Source: Bolinopsis microptera | Taxonomy: Eukaryota > Ctenophora > Tentaculata > Lobata > Bolinopsidae | DNA length: 42,386 nt | Assembly (NCBI RefSeq): GCF_026151205.1 | Contig: NW_026971811.1 | Location: 1-42,386, forward strand | Direction: 5' to 3' | Shown: in pieces, positions 1-10,559 of the stretch | How the letters are laid out: each line of letters starts with the position of its first letter | Position numbering within the stretch: position 1 is the first letter of the stretch | Position numbers and translations under genes: made by a program | Notes under the pieces: model-generated | Database searches by the model: none | What the model saw: the letters and a program-made list of their open reading frames with translations, nothing else | What the model was told of the DNA's origin: nothing

Positions 1-44
1 AGAAAAAAGATTTTTTATCGTACACTGCGGGATTTCTCTTACCT

Positions 45-113
45 GAGAGAGAGGGAGAAGAGAGGGAGTAAGAAGAGAGAGAGAGAGAGAGAGAGGAAGA
101 GAGAGAGAGAGAG
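45..113. repeat. (GA)n microsatellite
   Basis: Imperfect run of GA/GGA units with a few A and T interruptions. A pure purine strand of about 70 bases is directly visible. The far longer CT-rich tract near 36.3 kb is the same class of repeat on the other strand. Confidence 0.95.
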
Positions 114-490
114 TGATAGAGTTTTTTAATAATATATATAGAGAGCCATCTGTAACTAGTACTTATTAATAAGTTTTAATCTTGTTATTATAATATTATG
201 TGGGACAAAATCACATCAAGGATTGTTACAACTTCCGGTTTGTTAATGCAGCATATCATGTATAATATATCACAGGTTAGCTTCCGCCCACCAAGTATAT
301 TATGTTTAGTATTTGACGTGTTACCCGCCGCCCCACCCACCACCGTTTATTAAATTTAGAACATGCGGTAATGATGCATAGCACAACCGGTCATGTTGTC
401 AGGTGTCAGATATAGCAACCTATCACTCTTCTAGGGTGTCACAGGTTATCAGGTACAGGGTACAGACCGGTAAACCAGTGAAAATATGGG
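114..490. other. Non-coding, A+T-rich
   Basis: A/T-rich sequence with scattered TATATA. A C-rich block at about 318-345 (core CGCCGCCCCACCCACC) resembles the repeats that follow. No coding signal is visible in either strand. Confidence 0.6.
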
Positions 491-501
491 CAGATTTCTT
501 C

Positions 502-600
502 GGTAGCGCCCCACCTCACTTATTAGGTAGCGCCCCACTTTTGGGTAGCGGTCCACCCACTACTGTCCCAGCGTTAATCGCTTGTCGGGTAGCGCCCCAC
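502..600 (+). repeat. Cluster of four GGTAGCGCCCCAC repeats
   Basis: GGTAGCGCCCCAC occurs at 502-514, 526-538 and 588-600, with a variant GGTAGCGGTCCAC at 544-556. Centre spacing is uneven (24, 18 and 44 bases), which fits a cluster of sites or a decayed minisatellite better than a perfect tandem array. The shorter core GGTAGCGCC recurs alone near 17,103 and 23,298. A 77-codon open frame across the cluster is likely a by-product of its C-rich composition. Confidence 0.8.
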
Positions 601-639
601 CCACCATTCGTGCAGTTAAACTGTGACACAAATTAGGAT

Positions 640-2200
640 ATCCTGGACAACTGAAGCCCATCTTGAACACATTCTCATTTAAACACCCCGCATAAATACT
701 GCTCTGTCCAATGGCTTACTAATTCAGACAGGATATCTAAAAAATGTACATTTACCGAGAAAATTTAGCGAGAAAAGGAAAAAACTACTTGTACAATTAG
801 CGAAAAAAATTATTTTGGCAATTGTCTTTCCTTCCAGTTGGTACGACTGTGAGGAGGATGGCCACAAAGCCGGGGTTGGGTGGGAGAGTACTTGTTATAT
901 AAATAATTCCGTGGAACGACTACGTGGTATTTTGTACAGTTAATGATGAGGTGACAGAAGTGGGCCGGAAGGGTGGTCAGATCTGCTCCTAGTGGCCTAT
1001 CTAATTGACGTGGTGGCTGTAGAGCAGTGCACTGTGTCCATATCTAAAGGTGTTGAGTGTTTGTAGTAGTGAGACCTGGTCTGCGTTGGCAATAACGACA
1101 GGGTAGGGGTAACAGTGCCAACTTATCTGGCATGTATATCATTATTATATGTTCATCAGCCCGGGAAGTCTATCAGGGGGGAGAAATAAGAGCTGTGTTT
1201 GTGGCGCCCACTTTTTAAGAGAGCAATGTTTATATGATAAGGTATATTTGATGGGGGAGCCTTTGTTTAAATATTATTTAATGTGTTTACGCGTTTTATA
1301 TCGGGGTTAAATTCTCCCTTAAATGTGATAAAATTCCATGTGATAAATAGAAACGTGTAAAACATGTAAGTAATTGTAAGGTAATTTGTGATATTTGTAG
1401 TAAAGATTTACATAGATGGCACGGGAGCCGCCGCTACAATGTTTGAGCCCGCTACAATGTTAGGCACCAACAATATACTCCCCCTACTGTAAGCCAGATC
1501 AAATTTTCCGGTCCTGACCCTCAACCAAGTTCACAGATAAGTTAACCTGTTAATTCAGCTCATCTCATGTACTCTAGCTGACTTGGCCCCTGATTTTAAT
1601 GAACCTTTAAATCGGTTGGGAGGCCTGCACTATCTAATCAAGGCTGGATAGTGCGTAGTGCAATGACATCACACAGCAAAACAGGCGATTTGTTGTCGTA
1701 ACTCACACACGTGGTGTCGTAATTAAACTTGGGAACACTACTCCCCTTAATAGGAAATATGTTTATTCAGCCGGGCTGTGACCTGTGGCATTCTTATTTT
1801 CATTTACAGTGACCCCGCAGCTCATGGACGCAAACCTCTCTAAATCTATAAGGAACCCACTAATGCATGGAATTCCAGATATTTTTAGGTAGGGTGGAAA
1901 CTGGAAAGTTGGCGGGTCCATCATAATGTTGGCATTGTTTCTCTCACAGAGCAGTGCTTTTATGTACAAAGCTAAATAACTCGTAATTAAGCAAGAAGGG
2001 GGTGGTGCTTAGTTATTTGAAAATGCAGGCTCCCTCTATGCCGCTCCCATATATCTTGTAATAAAAAAATACTTATAGGAAAATTCCCCTCCTAAGTAGC
2101 AGCCTTATTAAACACGTTCAGTGATCGTTCTAGGCTCTCCTCCCTCAGAATTAGCCGGCTGTAAAATTAACGCTCGGTATACAATCAACACCACCACCAC
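640..2200. other. No gene recognised
   Basis: Relatively clean sequence with balanced base use and few long homopolymers. I read it on both strands and found no family motif and no convincing splice-bounded frame. A minus-strand frame of 68 codons at 1763-1969 is within chance expectation. Confidence 0.6.
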
Positions 2201-2231
2201 GTAATGACATTTCATGATAACGTGTCCTCAG

Positions 2232-2342
2232 GCTGGGAGAAGCCGGCGCCCGCCCGAGGCGGACCACTTTCACTCGCGGTCGCAAAACAAACCCAAGTCT
2301 CAACAGCGAGAGCCGAAGAAGGGCGACGAGGAGAACGTCCCA
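2232..2342 (+). CDS. Candidate internal exon, basic low-complexity protein segment
   Basis: A 111-base, clearly GC-rich block sits in A/T-rich surroundings. It starts right after TGTCCTCAG, an AG acceptor with a TGATAAC branch-like motif 8 bases further upstream. It ends before GTAAGC, a good 5' splice site. It is exactly 37 codons in phase 0 with no stop, and most third positions are G or C. The product is hydrophilic and rich in R, K, E, P and Q (for example HSRSQNKPKSQQREPKK), like a disordered linker. I do not recognise a family. The +1 frame also gives a basic peptide past the donor (KRGKNKGKKKRG), so a one-base sequencing error instead of a true donor is possible. The adjoining candidate exon at 4107 is on the same strand and also opens in phase 0. 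Confidence 0.3.
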
Positions 2343-2429
2343 GTAAGCGTGGTAAAAACAAAGGCAAAAAGAAACGTGGTCCTCCCCCCCTCAAAATAAA
2401 AAAAGGTAGTTTAACATCCCCCCAAGGGC

Positions 2430-2545
2430 CCCATCGTTAACACTCCCCCTCCTCTGTCTGTTTTTTGTTTTACCTCAATCGAAACACTCCCCCCTCTCTC
2501 ATCGTAACCTCCCCCCCTCAATCGAAAACACTCCCCCCTCCCCCT
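2430..2545. repeat. C-rich minisatellite, unit like ATCGAAACACTCCCCCCTC
   Basis: Four imperfect copies of an ATCG(A/T)AAC(A)CTCCCCCCTC unit start near 2434, 2478, 2501 and 2521. The best pair is at 2473-2496 and 2516-2540, differing mainly by one A. Spacing runs from about 20 to 44 bases. The tract is followed by a pyrimidine-rich stretch ending CCAAG at 2592. Confidence 0.75.
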
Positions 2546-2599
2546 TCCCCTCACTCTGTTTTCTTTAACTGTGTGTTTTTTTTTGTTCCAAGGAGCTGG

Positions 2600-4100
2600 T
2601 AATGGGGCCGGTTAAACACAATTACTACGGGGGTGTCTCAACCTCCCAATACTATTATTCCTCTCGATATCTACCCCCCTTTAGTCATTTTAGTGTCGGT
2701 TAATGATAAGTTTAGGCTCTCTGTTTGAGACAAATGAGTTGCGCTTTCTGCATAATGTGGTGGTTTAGCTATGCATACTAATACAAAATTTTACATGCCC
2801 AAAATTGTGCACTGCTAATTGGAGTAACAATCAAGCAATTATGCAAGCTGTAATTTTAAATCCTGCTTGTTGGATGAAGGCAGTGGCAGAGGCGAGACGT
2901 GGGATAGACTTTACCTTATTATTTAGGGGAGAAGAAGAGCAGGCGGTCTAAAGCCTTTCATCCTGTCCAATACCAAAACAAAAGATTTGTCAAAATATTG
3001 GGCAAATATGGGAGTGGTATGAGGGAGAACGACCGACGATAAGGAGGCGGGCTGCTTTGGCCCAATCAACGTGTCGGAGTAAATGACCAAGTATAAAACC
3101 AATACAAATAGAGCGTGTTCCAAGGAACGGACCGCCCCATCACTTCCCCGCCCCCACTAGCTCATTCTGATTTGCTGGCGGGGGTTACTCTGCTAAGTGG
3201 AGGGAGCTAGTTAACGGTATTCAAAAACTAATGATGTTATAAACAGCTCCACTCCCCTCATGGAATCAGTAGTTGCAGTAGTTTATTAATATTGGTTTCG
3301 AGTAAAATTATTAGGTATTTGTAATAAAATAAATGGTTTTAGGTTTCTCAATAACAATGGGTGTTGAGCTTTTTAAATAACAAAATGAAATTTACAAAAA
3401 TTCAATAAAACAATTGGTCCCGTAATTAAGCTTAAAAAACCAATGAAAAAATTCCTGAAACCCTTGATAAATTATGTCATGCATTATTGTATTGTCCACC
3501 CTACAGTTTTCCCCAACTCTCGTAAATTAAATGAATAGACTGGCTTTTGAGCGTGTGACGTAGCATGGTTAAACACCAAATAAATCATACTGCAGCCGCC
3601 AATCACGAAATCACGCTGCAAACACTTCCCCTGTTCTTTGAATATTTCCCCCCCAATTTTTGGGGGCCTGTTGAGTAATGTGCAATGTTGAGTTAAGCCA
3701 AAACGTAAGACAGGGCTCAGCAGCTCACTTTCGACTGGCCGTAAAATTGAAAACCTTGTTCTAAAAATTTACTTATAATATATCCCGTGACTCAACACCA
3801 CTAATTAACTTAGCGACAGTATATAAATAATAAATAGGGCCACACAGGTGGCAGAAAGTTTAAAAAATTGCATATATATAAATGTTTTAAAATTTTTGAT
3901 ACATTAATGTAATGCTGAAAAATATAAAACGTAAAATTGTTTTCCCAAATGAACCACTCGGCCAAAATTGAATTTTTAAAACTGTAAAATACTCGTAACA
4001 GTGCTTTGCCCCCCCGTTTTTTTTTTGTTTTAACACAATACTTGGACAAATAGAACCGATTCTTACAAAACAACAACTTCACCTATTTTAACACTTTTAT
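2600..4100. other. No gene recognised
   Basis: A/T-rich sequence containing short open frames of 66 and 90 codons on the minus strand (2923-3123, 3810-4082). Their phenylalanine/leucine/tyrosine-rich products are what T-rich DNA yields by chance. No repeats were noticed. Confidence 0.5.
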
Positions 4101-4106
4101 CTTCAG

Positions 4107-4292
4107 GTGAAAGAAAGGGCCGGGAAAATGAGCCGTCTGCCAGCGATCAAGTGCCGGGTCCAAGTACCCATCCCCCAGTCCCAGTGGGAACCTCCAAACG
4201 ATGATAAGACCCCCCACCCCAAGAAAAAAAACCGAGAACTCAAGCCGGGACGTGTCTTGATTGAATTAGCGGGCCCTGTATTATCGGATTAG
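4107..4292 (+). CDS. Candidate (terminal?) exon, unidentified basic/proline-rich protein
   Basis: The stretch opens directly after ACTTTTATCTTCAG, a good pyrimidine-rich 3' splice site with an upstream TTTTAAC branch-like motif. It stays open in phase 0 for 61 codons to a TAG stop at 4290-4292. Composition shifts sharply to GC-rich at the acceptor and back to A/T-rich after about 4,290. The peptide is polar (VKERAGKMSRLPAIKCRVQV, then a P/N/D/K-rich part) and matches no family I know. It could continue the 2232-2342 exon, since strand and phase agree, but this is inference. A run of eight A at 4224-4231 could hide a frameshift. Confidence 0.3.
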   Translation: MKERAGKMSRLPAIKCRVQVPIPQSQWEPPNDDKTPHPKKKNRELKPGRVLIELAGPVLSD

Positions 4293-4299
4293 GCCCTGC

Positions 4300-6330
4300 C
4301 CTGAAATATAAAACGGTTTTTTTGGCCGCAGTAAATGTGGGGATTATCGTACCCAAAATTAGCCCTGGTAATCTTTTCTTTCTTCAGCTTACTGTCCATA
4401 CAGCCCCATATGTCATTCGTGATTTAATTTTTGGAAAAGCTGCCTAAAATTAATGTCGAAAATTTATTTGGACCAATGGCATATTGCGTAAAAATATGTG
4501 GAGTCACCCCAATCCGCTTGGGCAGGCTTCATTTCCCTTAGCAAATACTTAGTCCCCCCTAACTGGCATCCCATCCTCCCCCAATACTTAATTTGTCCAA
4601 ATTCACCGGGGCAAGCGCACTAATCAACACTTCACCCTGTCTTTTCTATTTCTAAATATCGTAAAGATTTTTTTTTGCGTCCCCGAAACCTAAAAAAAAT
4701 CCCTTTCGTCAAAAACAACCGATTTTTACTTTCGGACTTTTTTTTCTTATCGGTGGAAATTAAAAAGAGCTTCTTATCAGGGATTTTTTGAGAGTTGGCG
4801 CGCTCCGAGCCGCGCAATTTTATACAAAAAAACCGGCTCGGATCGAGCCACAAAGCAAAAGTTTTTTTCCCCTTGGGTGGTCCCCCCCCCCCCCCCCCAA
4901 AAAAAGGAAAAATAGTTCCCCCAAATTAAATTTGGGGTGAACCCAAAATTCCCCCGATTTTAGCGGGTAGGATTCAACCCCCTTCCTACTTGCCCCCGCA
5001 AACAAAAGCCCGCTTTGCCCCCTCTTTTAACATCGTTTTTTGACTTTAGTAAAAGGGGACAATATTACCAACACAGTGCCCCCGTGTGTCCCCCACATTT
5101 TATCTCCCCTCCCCCGGGAAAAAATTAGTTTTTCCTCTCCCCCTGACAAAGGGAACCAGCTTCCTCTTACTCCCAATAAAGTAGTAAACCTGTGGGGAAT
5201 TTTACTGTAAAAAGAAAGGCCGACCCCCAGAAGCTTTCTTTTGTTTTTAATTAAAAAAACTTGGACAAAATTTTTTTAAAAGAAAACCCCACGCCCTATT
5301 TTTTTTAACGTCCAAACCCCCTTTTCTCCTGCTCCATTAGTATCCCCCTGCATTATTCCCCTACATGCAAAAAACAGAGATTGTAAAAAAAATTTTCCCC
5401 CAAAAGAAAAAGGCCCCCCAAAAATCAAAATTGGCGGTTTAAGTAAAGGGAAAAACAACCCAAAATTTGAAAGAAATGTTTATAAAAGGGGGTTAAAAAA
5501 CGAACAACCGGAAACCCGTTTTTCCCCCCTGTAAAAAACAAAATTTTTTTAAAAACTTCAGTAATTAATCAAATTTAGATTTGGGGAGATTAAATGTTAA
5601 AAAAACTACGAACCTTTTTTAAAAGTTATCACCCATCCCAAAAACCCGGCTAATTTTTTTTATGTAAAAAAGGCCCGGTTGAAAAAATTATTGAAAATAA
5701 ACGCAAAAGTTTGAATGTGATGCCGCCCCCCCCTTTTTTTTAAAAAAGCCCAAAACCTCCCCAAAAATTATGGTTCCACTAACTCCGAACCAATGTCCCC
5801 CAAAACCTCTACATGGACGTGGGTTTTAGTCCCCCTTTTGGTCCGGAACCCAAAAAGGAAACGTAAAACTCCCAAAATTTCCCTTAAGTATTTTCCCTTT
5901 TTCATTCTCTACCCCCATTCCCCTCACCCCTCCCTAGACCGCCCCTTAGGCCGGGCACTATCCCGGGAAATTTTCATATGTCTTGGTTTGGGCTTTAAAC
6001 GTTTGGGGTTATCAAGCCGTAATCGTAAAGTGGCTGGAACAGAGCAAATATACCGTGTTTTCTCCCCTCTGTTTTTTTCAATGTCCCGCTACTAACTGGG
6101 GGGGGTGAAAAAGCCCCCAAACTCCTGATTGCCATATTATCCAAACACTTCTAATGGTTTTCTCCCAGGGCGAATGACAGATTTTTTGTTCACCTTTATA
6201 ACTTAATTGCTTAATTTTTGCTATTTTTAGCTGTTTAACGGTAAGGGCCCGGGGGAGGTAGCAGCACCATTACGGGGGCGGATTTGGGGAAAAAAAAACC
6301 TGTAAAAGAACTGCTGAGTAAACGAGCTAT
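4300..6330. other. Homopolymer-damaged stretch, no readable gene
   Basis: Dense runs of C, A and T, including C17 at 4882-4898, with repeated AAAATTTT and CCCC boundaries. Short frames at 4632-5005 (minus), 5276-5458 (minus) and 5793-6095 (plus) encode low-complexity P/K or F/G/R-rich products. I treat them as artefacts of the runs. Confidence 0.6.
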
Positions 6331-6338
6331 CATTAAAA

Positions 6339-6614
6339 ATGTCACAAGTTTCCTGGACCAAAAAAACAGCCCGTACAAGTCCCTCTCAAGTCAGCGTGTC
6401 TTTATTGCATGGCTCCTCAATCTGCCCCCCCCAGAGCTCGCTGAAAAGGTTTCCTGATGATGTTCAGGCGAGTTCCCTGTGGCCCCCCATAAAACCGGAT
6501 TCCTCTCCATTCAGGATCACCTGTTTAAAAATGGAATTTACAGAACTTTTAGGTTCCCGAGTATTTTGTTGCGTTACAAAGGTTTTTCTTTCCCCGCCCC
6601 GAAAAAAAGGATAG
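6339..6614 (+). CDS. Coding-like segment with probable frameshift, unidentified
   Basis: Ninety-one open codons with less biased composition than the flanks. Two frames alternate in looking protein-like. One reads SQRVFIAWLLNL up to a run of eight C at about 6425. The other reads DDVQASSLWPPIKPDSSPF after it. This is the pattern expected if the C run carries a length error inside one exon. No motif is recognised, and it may equally be chance. Confidence 0.15.
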   Translation: MSQVSWTKKTARTSPSQVSVSLLHGSSICPPQSSLKRFPDDVQASSLWPPIKPDSSPFRITCLKMEFTELLGSRVFCCVTKVFLSPPRKKG

Positions 6615-6656
6615 GTCAAAGTCTTTATTTAATCCGCATTTAATAAAATAATGTGC

Positions 6657-6670
6657 GAGAGAGAGAGAGA
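6657..6670. repeat. (GA)7 microsatellite
   Basis: Perfect run of seven GA units. Confidence 0.9.
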
Positions 6671-6679
6671 TTCTGCAGT

Positions 6680-7280
6680 AAGAATCTGGATCGGGCACAC
6701 GCACTCCAACTGGTCTAAGACTGTCTGTATTTAGGGATAAACTAAACTAGAAATATGTTTTTCCCCCGGCCGGACTTCTTTAAAAAGGACTGGCTGACAT
6801 GTCCTTCCTGTACAGCTTTATGTGTCCCCCTGGGGTGTACAGCATTTTTTTCCCCAGAATTTTCTTTCCCCCATAACACTGGATAGAATATGTATTTGTT
6901 AAAGCGCGGGCGGAGGGCAACTGCCAACAATAACAAGTCACTATTAATAAATTAATTGTTCCTCCCCATTTTTTTCCCACCGCCCCCAATTAGATCTTTT
7001 TTACCGTAAATGTCCCTGGGGGGATTTAACCAGGCTTAACTTTACCACCCAAACCAAGTTATTTACCTGACCTTCCCTGGGTTATAAGTACATACTGTTT
7101 ATATTTTATTGGAAATAAAGAATACCTACAAATACAACATTTTCTTGCCCCTGATTTGCCTAAATTTGACCAGAAATTTTTGTTCTAACATATGATTAAC
7201 TAGCTGCCCCTAAAATCAATATTATTAAGTACTAACGAAAAGGTCCTGTTTTTCAGGAAAAAGCAGAGGAACCCCTTTAA
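6680..7280. other. No gene recognised
   Basis: Mixed composition with short minus-strand frames (6742-6989) that overlap each other. No motif, repeat or structured element was seen. Confidence 0.5.
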
Positions 7281-7285
7281 GGTAG

Positions 7286-8034
7286 AAAAGAAAGGAAGAG
7301 GAGGACACAGACAAAGTGCCAAATACCAGCTGCGCCAAACAGTTCGTGCCCGACACCAACCACACCTGCCAGTACCCCCCCCCCACTTTAAACCCCACCC
7401 TGCCGCCCCCCCCCCGCCTCACCCCCACCCCCTTTCCCTTTAAAAAGGAGTCAGAAACAAGGTTCCAAGAAAAAGAAAGGAGAACACTACCCATCCCCGT
7501 TATCAACAGCTACAAACCCCCCCATTCCAAAGAAAGTTAAGAAATGCCAACAAGCTGACGCCCATTCCCAAGAAAATGTACGGGCCGGAATCCCGTAATC
7601 AGAAACCTACACATCTCCCCTAAACATGGCCCCCCCTATTAAACCTTTCATTTTAACGCCCAGTCCCCCCCCAAGTCCCAGGAGGTTATGTTTGTGTTCC
7701 AGCCCCGGAAAATGAATGGGTCCCGGTGAAATCAGCGCTTCAAAGCCTCAGGTCATTGTCAAACCAGAAGCGCCGTGGACTTGCAGTGGGAGCAAAACCC
7801 CGCCCCCAACCCCCAGTTCCTCAAGCCAACCACTCCAAACTTCAACTTTTTCATGGAAAAAACCAAAATAGAAACCCAAAAATAAAACCCCAAAAAAGCC
7901 CCCTGGCATTAAAAAAACGCAGTGTTCAAGGAGGGAACAGCCAAAACAAATCCCCCAAGCAAAAAAACCCCTCAACAACAACAAAAAGCAGAGCAGCCAA
8001 AAAAGCCAGCTCCCCTTTTCCCCGCACAAATTAA
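7286..8034 (+). CDS. Proline/lysine/glutamine-rich coding-like region, several frames
   Basis: Three plus-strand open frames follow one another with frame changes at C runs. Frame one (7286-7540) begins KRKEEEDTDKVPNTSCAKQF and holds two cysteines before a proline tract. Frame two (7446-7598) contains PKKVKKCQQADAHSQE. Frame three (7657-8034, 125 codons) contains PGGYVCVPAPENEWVPVK followed by a long P/K/Q/N/S-rich tail. Together they resemble a secreted or disordered protein with sparse cysteines, broken by length errors in homopolymers (C10 near 7375, C9 at 7665-7672). I recognise no domain. The C-rich strand itself favours proline codons, so composition alone could produce much of this. 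Confidence 0.25.
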
Positions 8035-9290
8035 AAGAAAAAATGAACTTTTTTTCATTTAAAAAACCCAAAAAAAAATTCCCGGCACGGTTTTTAAGAA
8101 AGCCCTTCCTTTTTTTCCCAAACCCAAAAATATCCCCAAAAAAAATTTTTTAGGCTAAATGCCCAAAAGAAAAAACCACGAAAAAGCCCCTTTTGCTGCA
8201 AACCTGCAGAACATTTCTATTTTCCCAAACAGGGTTAGAAGCCCCCGAAAAATCCCCTTTCCCCGGCCCCCCCCCCATCGGCCCAGCCCAAGAAGCCCGG
8301 GCCCCCCTCCCCCCCCCCAACTTCCGAAAACCCTTCCCTTCAAATTGGGAAACCCAACCCCCCCCCATTTTTCAGTTTAAAAAAAAAAAGAAATGAACAA
8401 TTTCCCCAAATTGATAACCCCGACTTACCGGGGGTCCAAAACCCCCCCCCCCCCCCTTTAAATTTTTTTCCACTGACCCTAAGGAAAGGGAAATAGCAAA
8501 AACCCCATGTCCCCCTTTTTTCCTCCATAGGGAAAAAAAGTTTTTTCCCAATCCTCAATCGGCCCCAAATTTTTGATAAAAAAGGAAATGATTTTTTTTA
8601 AAAATTTGGTTTAATAAAAGGGGTTTTTTTTTTTTTTTCCCCTTTAAGTGAAAAAGAGAATGTTTTTGTTAAAACCCCCCGGGTTTTTTTTTTTTTGTCC
8701 AAAGCCCAGAGCCGGGTTTTGGGAAGGGCTTGTGCTATTTCAAATGAAGGTCCTAAATTCCCCCCCCCGGTTTTGGGGGTTTTTTTGATGTCCCCCCCAA
8801 AATTTTTTTTATTTTAACGTTTTAAAAAGGGGAAAAAGTTTTTTTGTGAGAATCTGAAAAACGTTTTTTGTTTTAAAACAAAAATTTTTTTTTTGTTTTT
8901 GAAGCCCCCATTTTTTGTAAGGGGGATATAAATAACAATCAATGGAAACTTTTCAATTAAAAATTTTTGTTTAGCAAAATTAAAAGGGGGGTTAATTTTA
9001 ACAATTTAAAAGGGTTTTTTAAAAGCCCTTTTCCCCCCCCTTTTTTTTGGAAAAATATTCAAATTTTCGAGAATAAAATTTCCAAAATTTCTTCTTTGCA
9101 ATTCCAAAAATCCCCTTTAATAAAAAAAAAACTTGTTGATTTTTTTCTTATTTCAACTCCGGGGGTGGATATAAAGAGTGCACTTAAATCTTTTTTGTTT
9201 AAAGTTTTTACGCTAAAAATGTCCTCAAAATGCCGCTTTATTCACCTTTTGTTTTGTGGTAATAACAGGGTTTCAACTTGTTAAAAATCT
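8035..9290. other. Severely homopolymer-degraded stretch
   Basis: The poorest part of the window. Runs of T12-T14, C12-C16 and A8-A10 alternate with AAAATTTTT blocks. Frames here encode P-, K-, F- or G-rich low-complexity peptides and cannot be trusted. No repeat unit could be aligned. Confidence 0.7.
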
Positions 9291-10190
9291 AATTTCTTGA
9301 GGGCTTTTCGTAACACCCGTATCGAGGACATGTCCATGAATGTGTCTCACAGTGGCCGGGACTTATCAGAAATATCGTTTAAGCAGTTAATTTTAGGGAT
9401 GGTATCCAAGTAAAACGTGTTATAGCCTGAACCAGTGACCTGTCACTTGATGGAGTCAGACGATTACATATTTTCCCTAGACCCATAGTTTAAAAACACA
9501 TTCTGAAATTTCCTCACACTTCGAGACTTTGTCGTTTTATGGTGGGAAATGTAGGTAGAAAGTGGGTTCAAAATTGTAGCTGTGGATCTTTCATATTACG
9601 TCAGAAACCGACCCTTCTAGACCCCTCCTGCCTCATGGCAGTAACTCAACCGACTGTAATGTGTGGACTATCCCTAAAGAACCCGGCCCCCTTCTTTATA
9701 GAGGGGATGGCCGGATGGGGTCTTTACTCTTTAGGCCCGCGAAAAAGGATATCCTCTAGCCGTTTGTCCTAGGACCCCAAAGCTAAGGCAGATAATATTA
9801 AACGTGGGCCCTGATGCCTGAGTCCCAAAGTAGGTTCATGACAGACATGGTCGTCTTACAGAACTGGAACGTTCTCGTGGGTCTAGGTTTTCTGGTGTTT
9901 TGTAACCTGCTGATTCGTTTAAATTTGTACGAGCTCAATGGAACCGGTTGATGATGGCAGAGCGTAAACTTTCCTCTGTAAATTTTCACGTTTGTCTCTG
10001 AAAGACTTGAGAGGCTTCGATTAATAGAACGTTGGGAAAAAATTCCAGAATAACTGCAAATAAATATCACCTCGACTTATAACGCGTAGATCATTGGGCA
10101 GTTAACATTCTGAGGGGTAAAGTTCACCTTCTAAAATGTAAAGTTTGCCGTAAACTAAACATAGTCTGCACACGTTGGTGAACGATGGCC
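9291..10190. other. Cleaner unique sequence, no gene recognised
   Basis: Homopolymers become short again here and base use is balanced. Frames at 9539-9772 (plus, 77 codons) and 9798-10070 (minus, 90 codons, S/R/T-rich) are within chance length and lack motifs. This stretch directly abuts the fold-back element. Confidence 0.5.
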
Positions 10191-10194
10191 CATG

Positions 10195-10555
10195 CGGGGG
10201 GGGGGGGGGGTCGCTACACATTTTTACACCATACATTTTTTTAAAAGGTAAAAGTGTGGCGTAAGTACATAGTATAAAATAGCCTTAAAAGTGTAAAAAA
10301 GTGATAATGTTTTCCACCAAAGGTATGCTTACCTTTGGAAACATACTATGTGAAGACTGATTGGAAAATGATAGGGAAAAAATGATTTTTTAGAAGATAA
10401 TTTGGTTAAAAAATGTAATTATAAGTGTAAAAAAGTGTACCTTTTTTTATTACACCATACACAAAAAAGGCAACAGTGTAGTGTAAAATAGTGTAAAAAA
10501 AAGTGTAGCGACCCCCCCCCCCCCCCCGGCCCCCCCCCGCCCCCCCCCCCCCCCC
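10195..10555. mobile_element. Fold-back / MITE-like element with G/C-run termini
   Basis: The left end is a C, a G15 run (10196-10210) and TCGCTACACA. The right end reads as its reverse complement, TGTAGCGA at 10504-10511 followed by an interrupted C run (10512-10556). The arms continue inward with related TTTTTACAC(C/T)AT and AAGTGTAAAAAAGTG blocks (left near 10,217-10,236 and 10,289-10,303; right near 10,427-10,500). Inner inverted pairs are CATAGTAT (10268-10275) with ATACTATG (10343-10350), and a central stem at 10317-10338. CATG lies immediately outside both ends (10191-10194 and 10556-10559), a candidate 4-bp target-site duplication. There is no coding capacity, as expected for a non-autonomous element. 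I cannot assign a superfamily. The repeated ACAC/GTGTAAA words suggest the arms are built from short subrepeats. Confidence 0.7.
10317..10338. repeat. Central hairpin of the fold-back element
   Basis: Perfect 9-bp arms CCAAAGGTA and TACCTTTGG separated by the loop TGCT. Confidence 0.85.
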
Positions 10556-10559
10556 CATG

